Assembly (NCBI RefSeq): GCF_002752675.1
Contig: NZ_CP024608.1
Span: 1,860,001-1,924,000, forward strand
From: Massilia violaceinigra
GTDB taxonomy: Bacteria > Pseudomonadota > Gammaproteobacteria > Burkholderiales > Burkholderiaceae_D
Direction of reading: 5' to 3'
DNA length: 64,000 nucleotides
Of the stretch, positions 19,201 through 31,022 are shown in pieces (the first letter of the stretch is position 1; each line of letters opens with the position of its first letter). Made by a program: the position numbers and the translations under genes. The notes below the pieces were generated by a model. It did no database searches. It was not told where the DNA came from and saw only the letters and a program-made list of their open reading frames with translations.

Positions 19201-19890
19201 TTAAACGGCGGGCTTGCCAGTCTCGGCAGCAATAATGCCGAAGCGCACGCGATAGCGTATTTTGCTGATGCGTTTCGCGCCTTCGAGTTCGACGTAGGCC
19301 GGTTCGCCATCGCCCATCGAGGCCGCACCTGCCGCGTACATGCCGCCCCAGTTCTCATCGCCGTAGGCGCCGGAACGCCCGACCGCCGCCCCCAACTCCT
19401 CGACCTGCGAAATGAACGACAGCCGGACACCGGATTCCGATGCGATGAGCTGCGCCTTGCCGCGTGCATCGGCAAGCGCCGCCGCGTGGGCCTGCGCGCG
19501 CTCGTCGTCGGACGCTTCGAATTGCGGTGCGAGCATGGACACGCTCAGGGTGTAGCGCTGGTGCTCGAAAATCGGTTGCAGCGCGTCGAGCGCGGTGTAC
19601 AGGCGTTTCGCTTCCGAACACGTAATCAGAATCTTGAACGCGCGTTCCTGCCCCGGTTTGTTTTTCTTCCAGAACCACGGCTGCCAGATGGCGTTGCCGC
19701 CTTCGCTCATTTCGTCGGGCGCGATGCCCGAGCTTTTGAGGACGCGAATGCAATCGTCGCGCAGCGCGCCGGCTTCGCTGATGGCGGTGTCGGCGTGCGC
19801 CGCGCGCACCGACAGCGACAGGTCGGCGCGGTAGGTCGTCACTTGTTCGACCAGCGAGGACTGGCCGGTTACTTCGATATAGGAATCCAT
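19201..19890 (-). CDS. SIMPL (DUF541) domain protein without signal peptide
   Basis: The 229 residues match the SIMPL layout: IEVTGQSSLVEQVTTYRADLSLSVRA at the N-terminus, an LYTALDALQPIFEHQRYTLS centre, and ADARGKAQLIASESGVRLSFISQVEE. Most members I know of are exported; this one begins directly at the domain (MDSYIEVTG) with no signal peptide, so it is predicted cytoplasmic. Function is unknown. It stands alone between the phospholipase-like gene and the rutR-like regulator. Confidence 0.8.
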   Translation of the reverse strand: MDSYIEVTGQSSLVEQVTTYRADLSLSVRAAHADTAISEAGALRDDCIRVLKSSGIAPDEMSEGGNAIWQPWFWKKNKPGQERAFKILITCSEAKRLYTALDALQPIFEHQRYTLSVSMLAPQFEASDDERAQAHAAALADARGKAQLIASESGVRLSFISQVEELGAAVGRSGAYGDENWGGMYAAGAASMGDGEPAYVELEGAKRISKIRYRVRFGIIAAETGKPAV

Positions 19891-19933
19891 GGTGGTGTCG
19901 TTACGCTTTCAGGAGGTTTGTCCGGGGCCGCAA

Positions 19934-20617
19934 TCATACGTGAGCGCTGGCGCGCGGGTCGGCGATGGCCACCGCCGACAGCACCATATGGGTGATCGTG
20001 GCCTCGGCGTCGTCGAAATCCTTGCGCGAAAGCTGTTTGCGGTTCAGCACCAGTGCCATCTGCGCCGAAAAATCGGCATACGACTGCGTCATCGCCCAGA
20101 TGGCGAACAGCAGGTGGGTGGCGTTGATCGGGCCGATGCGGCCTTCGCCGATCCAGCGCTCGAACACTTCGATATCCTTGCGCAGCAACGGCACCACGCG
20201 GCTCTGGATTTGCGGGCCGTACAGCTGCGCCCCGCTGATCACTTCCATCGCATACACGCGCGAGGCCCACGGCTGTTCACGCGAAAAACGCAGCTTGGCC
20301 TGGATGTACGCGCGCAGCACGTCGCGCGGTTCCTGGCTAGGGTCGCCCAGCGTGGCCATGCGCGCCAGCCAGTCATCGAGCACGCCATCGAGTACGCGCT
20401 CGTACAGCGCCTGCTTGGTGGGGAAGTAGTACATCAGGTTCTGTTTCGACAGGCCGGCCTGCTCGGCGATGGTGGCGATCGAGGTGCCTTCGTAGCCGCA
20501 TTCGGCGAACACGCGCACGGCGACGTCGGCGATGTCGGCTTCGAGCTTGTCGCGATTGAGGACGCGGCGCTTGACGGCGGCGCTACGCGGTACGGTGACG
20601 GTCTTGGTGGCGGCCAT
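19934..20617 (-). CDS. rutR: TetR-family regulator, RutR-like
   Basis: The 227 residues comprise an N-terminal TetR HTH (FAECGYEGTSIATIAEQAGLSKQNLMYYFPTKQALYE) and a C-terminal domain with the YcdC/RutR pattern (FERWIGEGRIGPINATHLLFAIWAMTQSYADFSAQ). RutR in E. coli senses uracil and thymine and controls pyrimidine use. The gene lies 8 nt after a MocR regulator and next to the complete reductive pyrimidine pathway, which fits that role. A CCA-2 bp-TGG dyad upstream of the catabolic operon resembles the RutR site. The gene symbol is by similarity and context. Confidence 0.85.
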   Translation of the reverse strand: MAATKTVTVPRSAAVKRRVLNRDKLEADIADVAVRVFAECGYEGTSIATIAEQAGLSKQNLMYYFPTKQALYERVLDGVLDDWLARMATLGDPSQEPRDVLRAYIQAKLRFSREQPWASRVYAMEVISGAQLYGPQIQSRVVPLLRKDIEVFERWIGEGRIGPINATHLLFAIWAMTQSYADFSAQMALVLNRKQLSRKDFDDAEATITHMVLSAVAIADPRASAHV

Positions 20618-20625
20618 GGTGACTT

Positions 20626-22098
20626 TCAGCGTTGCGATTGCAGGAACTGGATCAGCTGGGGCGCATCGGCGGCATACGCCACGTTGAAGCGGAACCAGAT
20701 GCTCGGGGACGGGCGCAGCATGAAAAATTCGTATGGCGAGAGCAAAATGCCGGAGCGCAGCGCGCGGTCGGCAATCACCTTGCCGTTGAATTCCGGCGTG
20801 GGCGCCTCGGGCCAGCCGGCGCTGACGAACATGCCGCCGCGCGGCCGCGCCAGCGGCTCCATGCCCGCCTCGAACAGGCGTTCGATGGTGCGCTCGCGGC
20901 CCGACTGCAACTGGTCGGTCAGGCGTTCGAGCATGCGCTTGTAGGGCCGCGCGGAGATGGCATGGTACACCGCGCGCTCGTTGATCTCGGAGGTGGTCAG
21001 CCCGGTCAGCATTTTCACGCGCAGCAGTTCGGGAATGAGCGAATTCGATGCGCAGATCGAGCCGACCCGCAGCACCGGAGACAGGGTCTTGGAAAAGCTG
21101 CCGACCCGGATCACGCGCCGCAGGCCGTCCATGGCCGCCAGCGAAGCATCGCCGCCGGCGGCCAGTTCGCGGTAGATGTCGTCTTCCACCAGCCAGAAGT
21201 CGAACTGCTCGGCGGCCAGCAGCAGCCGGTGCGCCTGCGCCTGGGTGAGCGAAGTACCGAGCGGATTTTGCAGCACGGTGTTGACGAACATGAGCTTGGG
21301 CTGGAGCGCCGCCGCCTGCGTCATCAGGACCTCCATATCGAGTCCGTCCGGCCCGCGCGGAATGCCGACCGCGATGCAGCCGTGATGGCGGATCAGGGAG
21401 AGCAGGTTGCTGTAGCCCGGGTCTTCGACAAACACCGCGTCGCCTGGCTTGGTCAGCGTGCGCAGGATCAGGTCGAACCCGTGGGTGGCGCCGTGGGTGA
21501 GCAAAATCTGGTCCGGGCTGGCCGCGAACAGCTCGTCGGCGAGGGTGGCGGCCATGTGCTGGCGCAGGGTGGGAAAGCCAAGCGGATGGCCGTAGCCGCG
21601 CAGGCGGCTGGCCGGAATTTTCATCGCGTGGCGCACCGCGTCGAGCACCGTGTCGTCACCATACCATTCGGGCGGCAGCCAGCCCGCGCCGACCGGCAGC
21701 GCGTCCGACACGCCGGAATACAGTTCGGGCGTGAGGGCGTCGATGGCGGCGGGCGTCGCTTGCAGCGCCAGTTGCTGGGGCGCGCTGGCCGCCTCGCTGC
21801 GGGCGACGAAAAAGCCCGAGCCGCGGCGTGAACTTAACAGGCCAAGCGTGAGCAGGCGGTCGTACGACTCGACCACCGTGAAGGTGCTCACGCCATTACA
21901 CTTTGCGAAGCGTCGAACCGAGGGCATCTTTGTACCCACGCGCAGTTCGCGCCGGTTTACCATCTGCGTGATGGCCGCGACGATCTGGTCGACCAGGCCA
22001 CCGCGCTTGCTGCGCTCGATCGCCAGCACCGGCCAGCCATCTCCGCAATTGCCAGGAGGCACTTCCTCATGCAAAACGTCGCTGTCGTCCATCCACAT
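20626..22098 (-). CDS. MocR-family regulator (GntR HTH fused to aminotransferase domain)
   Basis: Residues about 30-100 of 490 form a GntR winged helix (LVDQIVAAITQMVNRRELRVGTKMPSVRRFAKCNGVSTFTVVESYDRL). Residues 120-490 are a fold-type-I aminotransferase domain with the PLP lysine in VGSFSKTLSPVLRVG. MocR proteins sense PLP adducts of amino compounds. It is divergent from a beta-alanine-type aminotransferase, so beta-alanine is a plausible effector (inference). It is followed by the rutR-like gene after 8 nt. ATG at 22098, or 22092 two codons on. Confidence 0.9.
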   Translation of the reverse strand: MWMDDSDVLHEEVPPGNCGDGWPVLAIERSKRGGLVDQIVAAITQMVNRRELRVGTKMPSVRRFAKCNGVSTFTVVESYDRLLTLGLLSSRRGSGFFVARSEAASAPQQLALQATPAAIDALTPELYSGVSDALPVGAGWLPPEWYGDDTVLDAVRHAMKIPASRLRGYGHPLGFPTLRQHMAATLADELFAASPDQILLTHGATHGFDLILRTLTKPGDAVFVEDPGYSNLLSLIRHHGCIAVGIPRGPDGLDMEVLMTQAAALQPKLMFVNTVLQNPLGTSLTQAQAHRLLLAAEQFDFWLVEDDIYRELAAGGDASLAAMDGLRRVIRVGSFSKTLSPVLRVGSICASNSLIPELLRVKMLTGLTTSEINERAVYHAISARPYKRMLERLTDQLQSGRERTIERLFEAGMEPLARPRGGMFVSAGWPEAPTPEFNGKVIADRALRSGILLSPYEFFMLRPSPSIWFRFNVAYAADAPQLIQFLQSQR

Positions 22099-22178
22099 TC
22101 CTTTGTTGCATTGCCGCGAACTGTATTGTTTGCGCCACCGATACGGTTGGCGGGTTTTGCGATTTGTGTATATGTGCC

Positions 22179-22228
22179 ATAGTTGATCTGCTGACTATTA
22201 TTGCATCATCATTTTGCCAACTGGTAAA
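22179..22228. promoter_or_regulatory. Operator region between MocR gene and beta-alanine aminotransferase
   Basis: Two dyads lie in this divergent AT-rich spacer. TTTGCCA-AC-TGGTAAA at 22213-22228 is a near-perfect palindrome whose CCA-2 bp-TGG core and outer T/A bases match the E. coli RutR consensus (TTGACCA-2 bp-TGGTCAA, from memory) at 11 of 14 positions. ATAGT at 22179-22183 and ACTAT at 22194-22198 form a second inverted repeat that could serve the MocR protein. Assignments are inference. Confidence 0.5.
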
Positions 22229-22264
22229 TAATTTTTTTAGTTGTAAAAACTCTTGGAGAGTCGC

Positions 22265-23581
22265 ATGAACGAGTCCAGACCAGAATCGATGTCGTCGTTT
22301 TGGATGCCATTTACGAATAATCGCGACTTCAAAGCCAACCCGCGCCTGCTGGTGTCGGCCGAGGGGATGTACTACAAGGATGTCGACGGCAACACCGTGC
22401 TTGATGGCACCGCCGGCCTGTGGTGCGTGCCCTGCGGGCATGCACAGCCGAAGATCGTCGCCGCCGTGCGTGAGATGGTCGGCCAGCTCGACTTCGCTCC
22501 CACCTTCCAGATGGGCCACCCGGCCGCGTTCGACCTGGCTGAAAAGCTGATGGACTACACCGGCCGCCGTTTCGGCCACGTCTTCTATACCAACTCCGGT
22601 TCGGAAGCGGTGGACACCGCGCTCAAGATGGCGCTGGCCTACCACCGCGCGCGCGGCGAAGCGGGGCGCACGCGCCTGATCGGGCGCGAACGCGGTTATC
22701 ACGGCGTGGGCTTCGGCGGCATTTCGGTCGGCGGCATCGGCGGCAACCGCCGCACCTTCGGGCCGCTGCTGCCGGGTGTCGACCATCTGCCGCACACGCA
22801 CAACCTGGAAAAGAACGCCTACTCGCGCGCGGAGCCGGAACACGGCGCCAACCTGGCCGATGAACTGGAACGCATCGTCGCGCTGCACGACGCATCGACC
22901 ATCGCCGCGGTGATCGTCGAACCGGTGGCCGGGTCCACCGGCGTGCTGATTCCGCCCAAGGGTTACCTCAAGCGCTTGCGCGAACTGTGCACCAAGCACG
23001 GCATCCTGCTCATTTTCGATGAAGTCATCACCGGCTTCGGGCGCCTGACCACGCCGTTCGCGTTCGATTATTTCGGCGTCGAGCCGGATATGGTCACCTG
23101 CGCCAAGGGCCTGACCAACGGCATGGTGCCGATGGGCGCCGTGTTCACCAAGCAGCATATCCACGACGCTTTCATGGATGGTCCGGCCGGCATTGAGCTG
23201 TTCCACGGTTACACCTATTCGGGCCATCCGCTCGCCTGCGCAGCGGCGCTGGCTACACTGGAAGTGTTCGAGGAACAGAAAATCCTCGACAACGCCAAGG
23301 GCGTGCAGGAGTACTGGACCGACGCGGTGCATTCGCTCAAGGGGCTGCCGCACGTGATCGATATCCGCACGATCGGGCTGGTGGCGGGCATCGAGCTGGC
23401 GCCCATCGACGGCAAACCTGGTGCGCGCGCGTTCAGCGCCTTTAAAAAGGCATTTGCCGACGGCGTGTTGATTCGCACGACGGGCGACATCATCGCCCTG
23501 TCGCCACCGCTGGTGCTCGAGAAGAAGCACATCGACGAGTTGTTCGGCAAGCTGGCAACCATCCTCAAAAACCTGGACTGA
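22265..23581 (+). CDS. Class III aminotransferase, beta-alanine--pyruvate type
   Basis: This 438-residue class III PLP aminotransferase has phosphate-group site [25 protein letters not shown], and Schiff-base Lys in [15 protein letters not shown]. The overall sequence is typical of omega-amino acid--pyruvate aminotransferases, which turn beta-alanine into malonate semialdehyde. This matches its place before mmsA and the genes that make beta-alanine from uracil. The ATG at 22265 follows GGAGAG closely; the in-frame TTG at 22253 lies upstream of that ribosome site and is rejected. Only 4 nt separate it from mmsA. Confidence 0.9.
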   Translation: MNESRPESMSSFWMPFTNNRDFKANPRLLVSAEGMYYKDVDGNTVLDGTAGLWCVPCGHAQPKIVAAVREMVGQLDFAPTFQMGHPAAFDLAEKLMDYTGRRFGHVFYTNSGSEAVDTALKMALAYHRARGEAGRTRLIGRERGYHGVGFGGISVGGIGGNRRTFGPLLPGVDHLPHTHNLEKNAYSRAEPEHGANLADELERIVALHDASTIAAVIVEPVAGSTGVLIPPKGYLKRLRELCTKHGILLIFDEVITGFGRLTTPFAFDYFGVEPDMVTCAKGLTNGMVPMGAVFTKQHIHDAFMDGPAGIELFHGYTYSGHPLACAAALATLEVFEEQKILDNAKGVQEYWTDAVHSLKGLPHVIDIRTIGLVAGIELAPIDGKPGARAFSAFKKAFADGVLIRTTGDIIALSPPLVLEKKHIDELFGKLATILKNLD

Positions 23582-23585
23582 CCCC

Positions 23586-25088
23586 ATGAGCAATCTCGAT
23601 ACCATCACCCACTACATCAACGGCGCCAAAGTCGATACGGCCAGCGGCCGCTATGCCGATGTCTTCAATCCTGCCATGGGCGAGCCATGCGCGCGGGTGG
23701 CGTTGGGCACCGCGGACGATGTGGATGCCGCCGTCGCCGCGGCCGCCGCGGCCTTTCCGTCATGGTCCGCCACGCCGCCGCTGACGCGTGCGCGGGTTCT
23801 TTTCAAGTACCTGCAACTATGCCAGGCGCATACCGACGATTTCGCGGCCATGCTCACGCGCGAACATGGCAAGACGTTTTCCGACGCGCAGGGCGAAGTG
23901 GCGCGTGGTATCGAGATGGTGGAATTCGCGGTCGGCATTCCGCAACTGCTTAAAGGTGAGTTCACCGACCAGATTTCGCGCGGCATCGATGCCTGGTCGA
24001 TGCGCCAGGCGCTCGGTGTGGTGGCGGGCATCACGCCGTTTAACTTCCCGGTGATGGTGCCGATGTGGATGTTCCCGGTTGCGATCGCCTGCGGCAATAC
24101 CTTTGTGTTGAAACCATCCGAGCGCGATCCGTCGGCGTCGCTGCTGCACGCGCGGCTGCTCAAGGAAGCGGGGCTGCCGGACGGCGTCTTCAACGTGGTC
24201 CAGGGCGACAAGGTCACGGTCGACGCGCTGCTCGATCACCGTGATGTGCAGGCGATCAGCTTCGTCGGCTCGACCCCGATCGCCGAATATATCTACGCGC
24301 GCGGCAGCGCGGCCGGCAAGCGTGTGCAGGCGCTGGGCGGGGCCAAGAACCACATGGTGGTCATGCCCGACGCCGACATGGACATGGCGACCGATGCCCT
24401 GATCGGGGCGGCCTTCGGTTCCGCCGGCGAGCGCTGCATGGCTATTTCGGTGGTGGTGGCGGTGGGTGACGCCGGCGACAAGCTCATTGGCGCACTGGGC
24501 GAGCGCACCGCCGCGCTCAAGATCCGCGACGGCATGGCATCCGACGCCGAAATGGGGCCGGTGGTCAGTGCGGCCGCCAAGGAACGCATCGAGCGTTTGA
24601 TCGGCGAGGGCGTGGAGCAGGGCGCGACCCTGGTGGTCGATGGGCGCAACTGCAAGGTGCCGGAACGCGAGAAGGGCTTCTTCGTGGGCGGCACGCTGTT
24701 CGATCACGTGACGCCCGATATGACGATCTACAAGGAAGAGATTTTCGGGCCGGTACTGTGCGTGCTGCGCGCGCCGGACGTGGCCACGGCGGTCAATCTG
24801 ATCAACGCCAACGAATACGGCAACGGCGTGGCGATCTACACGCGCGACGGTGGCACGGCGCGCGAGTTCGTGCGCCAGATCCAGGTTGGCATGGTGGGGG
24901 TGAACGTGCCGCTGCCGGTGCCGATGGCGTTCAACAGTTTTGGTGGATGGAAGCGCAGCATGTTCGGCGACCACCATGCGTACGGCCCGGAAGGCGTGCG
25001 GTTCTACACGCGGCACAAGGCGGTGATGCAGCGCTGGCCGAACACGGCGAGTGCTGGCGTGGAATTTGCTTTTCCACAGATGAAGTAG
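23586..25088 (+). CDS. mmsA: CoA-acylating (methyl)malonate-semialdehyde dehydrogenase
   Basis: The protein has 500 residues, with ALDH fold and MmsA-specific features: [38 protein letters not shown] in place of the usual ELGGK glutamate motif, and catalytic Cys284 in [11 protein letters not shown]. The reaction converts malonate semialdehyde (from beta-alanine) to acetyl-CoA, or the methyl analogue (from thymine) to propionyl-CoA, with release of CO2. It forms an operon with the aminotransferase. Confidence 0.95.
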   Translation: MSNLDTITHYINGAKVDTASGRYADVFNPAMGEPCARVALGTADDVDAAVAAAAAAFPSWSATPPLTRARVLFKYLQLCQAHTDDFAAMLTREHGKTFSDAQGEVARGIEMVEFAVGIPQLLKGEFTDQISRGIDAWSMRQALGVVAGITPFNFPVMVPMWMFPVAIACGNTFVLKPSERDPSASLLHARLLKEAGLPDGVFNVVQGDKVTVDALLDHRDVQAISFVGSTPIAEYIYARGSAAGKRVQALGGAKNHMVVMPDADMDMATDALIGAAFGSAGERCMAISVVVAVGDAGDKLIGALGERTAALKIRDGMASDAEMGPVVSAAAKERIERLIGEGVEQGATLVVDGRNCKVPEREKGFFVGGTLFDHVTPDMTIYKEEIFGPVLCVLRAPDVATAVNLINANEYGNGVAIYTRDGGTAREFVRQIQVGMVGVNVPLPVPMAFNSFGGWKRSMFGDHHAYGPEGVRFYTRHKAVMQRWPNTASAGVEFAFPQMK

Positions 25089-25130
25089 AAGACCCTGTTA
25101 GCGGGTGATGCGTACGGTTAGATGAGAAAC

Positions 25131-25232
25131 CGTCGCCCCCGCGCCAAGGCGGCACTCGGCGGGGGACCAAGTTCGATGATCAGTCGGTGGCTACGAAGCT
25201 GACTTGGGCCCCCGCCTGCGCGGGGGCGACGG
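25131..25232. repeat. Double-hairpin intergenic repeat, copy 4 (long-left-arm subtype)
   Basis: The right stem is GCCCCCGC/GCGGGGGC. The left stem pairs CCCCCGC with GCGGGGG but encloses a longer loop containing GCCAAGGCGGCACTC. The same loop variant recurs in copy 6, so the family has two left-arm subtypes. It lies between mmsA and preT. Confidence 0.88.
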
Positions 25233-25296
25233 ATAAGAGGTTAGCGTTGAAGCCTCCGTAAAGTGGGTGAACTTATTATAAAAACAGGGATGTAAA

Positions 25297-26670
25297 ATGA
25301 TCGAATCTCTCAAGCACCTGCCGCATGCGGCCGGCTCCAGCAGCGCACTGGCCGAACAGTTCAACGATCTCGCGCCGGCGCTGACCGAGCGCCAGGCCGC
25401 CATCGAAAGCGCGCGTTGTCTGTACTGTTACGACGCGCCGTGTACCCGCATCTGTCCCTCCGAAATCGACGTGGCCAGCTTTATCCGCAATATCCACGAC
25501 AAGAACATCAACGGCGCGGCGGCGGGCATCCTCAAGCAGAACATCCTGGGCGGCAGCTGCGCCCGCGTGTGTCCCACCGAGATCCTGTGCGAAGACGCCT
25601 GCGTGCGCAATCACGACGAGGAAGGCCAGCCGGTCAAAATCGGCTTGCTGCAGCGGCACGCGCTCGATCACGCGTCCTTCAAGGCCTATCCCTTCCAGCG
25701 CGCGGAACGCACCGGAAAAAAGATCGCGGTGGTGGGCGCGGGGCCGGCCGGCCTGTCGTGCGCGCACCGCCTTGCCATGCTGGGCAACGACGTCGTCGTC
25801 TATGAGGCCCGCGAAAAATCCGGCGGCCTGAATGAATACGGCATCGCCAAGTACAAGCTCACCGGCGACTTCGCCCAGCGCGAGGTGGAGTTCCTGCTCA
25901 GTATCGGCGGCATCGAAGTGCAGCATGGCCGCACCCTGGGCGTGAATCTGCAGCTGCACGAACTGCATGCGCAGTACGATGCCGTGTTCCTCGGCCTGGG
26001 CCTGAACGCCAGCCGCCAGCTTGGTTTGACGGGCGAAAACGCGCCGGGCCTGATGGCGGCGGTCGACTACATCGCCGACCTGCGCCAGGCCAGCGACCTG
26101 ACGGCGCTGCCGGTGCCGGAGCGCGCCATCGTCATCGGCGCCGGCAACACGGCGATCGACATGGCGGTGCAGCTCAAGCGCCTTGGCGCGCAGGACGTGA
26201 CGCTGGTGTACCGCCGCGGCTTCGAGTCGATGACCGCCACGCACCACGAACAGGATATCGCCAAGGCCAATATGGTGCGCATCCGCACCTGGGCGGCGCC
26301 GCTGGAAGTGCTGCTCGACGAAACGGGCCGCGTGCGCGGCATGCGCTTTGAAGAGACCTGTCTCGACGAAGGCCGCCTGATCGGCACCGGCGCCTTCATC
26401 GAGATCGCCGCCGAAGCCGTGTTCAAGGCCATCGGCCAGAGCATCGACCCGGTCGGTTTGTCGGACGAGATGGCGCAGCAGATCACGCGCGAAGGCGACA
26501 AGATTCATGTCGACGCACAGTTCCGCACCGCGCTGGCGGGTATTTATGCGGGCGGCGATTGCATCGCGCCCGGGCAGGATTTGACGGTTCAGGCGGTCCA
26601 GCATGGCAAGCTGGCGGCGATGGCCATTCACAATGACATCCAATTCAAGGTGGAGGCTTCCCATGGCTGA
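25297..26670 (+). CDS. preT: NAD-dependent dihydropyrimidine dehydrogenase subunit PreT
   Basis: The 457 residues begin with the iron-sulfur region (ARCLYCYDAPCTRICPSEIDV, GGSCARVCPTEILCEDAC). An FAD dinucleotide fold follows (IAVVGAGPAGLSCAHRLAMLG near residue 145), then a second, NAD-binding fold (AIVIGAGNTAIDMAVQLKRLG). PreT with PreA reduces uracil and thymine to the 5,6-dihydro forms using NADH. The start ATG follows AGGGA. Its 3' end overlaps preA by 8 nt, consistent with a stoichiometric complex. Confidence 0.95.
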   Translation: MIESLKHLPHAAGSSSALAEQFNDLAPALTERQAAIESARCLYCYDAPCTRICPSEIDVASFIRNIHDKNINGAAAGILKQNILGGSCARVCPTEILCEDACVRNHDEEGQPVKIGLLQRHALDHASFKAYPFQRAERTGKKIAVVGAGPAGLSCAHRLAMLGNDVVVYEAREKSGGLNEYGIAKYKLTGDFAQREVEFLLSIGGIEVQHGRTLGVNLQLHELHAQYDAVFLGLGLNASRQLGLTGENAPGLMAAVDYIADLRQASDLTALPVPERAIVIGAGNTAIDMAVQLKRLGAQDVTLVYRRGFESMTATHHEQDIAKANMVRIRTWAAPLEVLLDETGRVRGMRFEETCLDEGRLIGTGAFIEIAAEAVFKAIGQSIDPVGLSDEMAQQITREGDKIHVDAQFRTALAGIYAGGDCIAPGQDLTVQAVQHGKLAAMAIHNDIQFKVEASHG

Positions 26671-27940
26671 CCTGAGCATCGAATTTTGCGGCATCAAGTC
26701 CCCCAATCCGTTCTGGCTGGCCTCCGCGCCACCGACCGACAAGGCCTACAACGTGGTGCGCGCCTTCGAGGCGGGTTGGGGCGGGGTGGTCTGGAAGACG
26801 CTTGGCGAAGACCCGGCCGCGGTGAACGTGTCGTCGCGCTATTCCGCCTTGTACGGTAAGAACCGCGAGGTAATCGGCTTCAATAACATCGAACTCATAA
26901 CCGACCGCTCGCTGGAGATCAATCTGCGCGAGATCACGCAGGTGAAGAAGGACTGGCCGGACCGCGCGATGATCGTGTCGCTGATGCTGCCGTGCGAGGA
27001 AGCGCTGTGGGCCGAGATTTTGCCCAAGGTCGAAGCGACCGGCGCGGATGGCATCGAGCTCAATTTCGGCTGCCCGCACGGCATGCCAGAGCGCGGTATG
27101 GGTGCGGCGGTTGGGCAGGTGCCCGAGTATGTGGAAATGGTGACGCGCTGGTGCAAGAAGCACTCGAAGCTGCCGGTGATCGTCAAGCTCACGCCAAATA
27201 TCACCGACGTGCGCAAACCGGCGCGCGCGGCCAAGGCGGGTGGCGCCGATGCGGTGTCGCTGATTAATACGATCAATTCAATCACGCACCTGGACCTGGA
27301 CCGCATGGTGGCGCTGCCGATCGTGGGCAACGCCAGCACGCACGGCGGCTACTGCGGCGCGGCGGTCAAGCCGATTGCGCTGAACATGGTGGCCGAGATC
27401 GCACGCGATCCCGAGACGCACGGATTGCCGATTTCGGGCATCGGCGGCATCGGCAACTGGCGCGACGCGGCTGAATTCATCGCGCTGGGCGCAGGCTCGG
27501 TTCAGGTGTGCACGGCGGCGATGCTGCACGGCTTCCGGATCGTGGAGGAGATGAAGGACGGCCTGTCGCGCTGGATGGACGAGAAGGGATACAAGAGCAT
27601 CGCGGAGTTTTCGGGCAAGGCGGTGCCGAATACGACGGACTGGAAATACCTGGACATGAACTACCAGGTGATTGCGCAGATCGATCAGGACAAGTGCATC
27701 AAGTGCGGCAAGTGCTATGTGGCGTGCGAGGATACGTCGCACCAGTCGATCGCGCAGCTGATCGACGCGGCGGGCACGCGCACGTATGAAGTGATCAAGT
27801 CAGAGTGCGTTGGGTGTAATCTGTGCGAGATTACCTGTCCGGTGGAGGCGTGTATTACGATGGTGCCGCAGCCGACCGGGAAAGCGTATATGAACTGGAC
27901 GCAGGATCCGCGCAATCCAAGGGCGGAGGTAGTTAGTTAG
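26663..27940 (+). CDS. preA: NAD-dependent dihydropyrimidine dehydrogenase subunit PreA
   Basis: This 425-residue FMN TIM-barrel of the dihydroorotate dehydrogenase family (GIKSPNPFWLASAPPTDKAYNV, ELNFGCPHGMPERGMGAAVG, ISGIGGIGNWRDAAEFIALGA) is followed by a two-cluster ferredoxin domain (CIKCGKCYVAC and CVGCNLCEITCPVEAC). It is the catalytic subunit partnering PreT in the first step of reductive pyrimidine breakdown. The ATG at 26663 lies within the end of preT, preceded by GGTGGAGG. Length is near E. coli PreA (411). Confidence 0.96.
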   Translation: MADLSIEFCGIKSPNPFWLASAPPTDKAYNVVRAFEAGWGGVVWKTLGEDPAAVNVSSRYSALYGKNREVIGFNNIELITDRSLEINLREITQVKKDWPDRAMIVSLMLPCEEALWAEILPKVEATGADGIELNFGCPHGMPERGMGAAVGQVPEYVEMVTRWCKKHSKLPVIVKLTPNITDVRKPARAAKAGGADAVSLINTINSITHLDLDRMVALPIVGNASTHGGYCGAAVKPIALNMVAEIARDPETHGLPISGIGGIGNWRDAAEFIALGAGSVQVCTAAMLHGFRIVEEMKDGLSRWMDEKGYKSIAEFSGKAVPNTTDWKYLDMNYQVIAQIDQDKCIKCGKCYVACEDTSHQSIAQLIDAAGTRTYEVIKSECVGCNLCEITCPVEACITMVPQPTGKAYMNWTQDPRNPRAEVVS

Positions 27941-27958
27941 CAGCACTGTCCTTAAAAC

Positions 27959-28047
27959 CGTCGTTCCCGCGCAGGCGGGAACCCAATTTCGGTCCGTAGC
28001 CACAGACGGATCGACGAACTTGGGTTCCCGCCTGCGCGGGAACGACG
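27959..28047. repeat. Double-hairpin intergenic repeat, copy 5
   Basis: Both stems are GTTCCCGC/GCGGGAAC, flanked outside by CGTC/GACG and inside by CCCAATTT and AACTTGG. It lies between preA and the permease gene. Confidence 0.93.
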
Positions 28048-28081
28048 TACCGTCCTCGTTACCAATTTGGAGAAAACCACT

Positions 28082-30986
<2,905 letters not shown>

Positions 30987-31022
30987 CCTTCCGTCGCATG
31001 TCTTCAATTTTTGGAGTGATCA

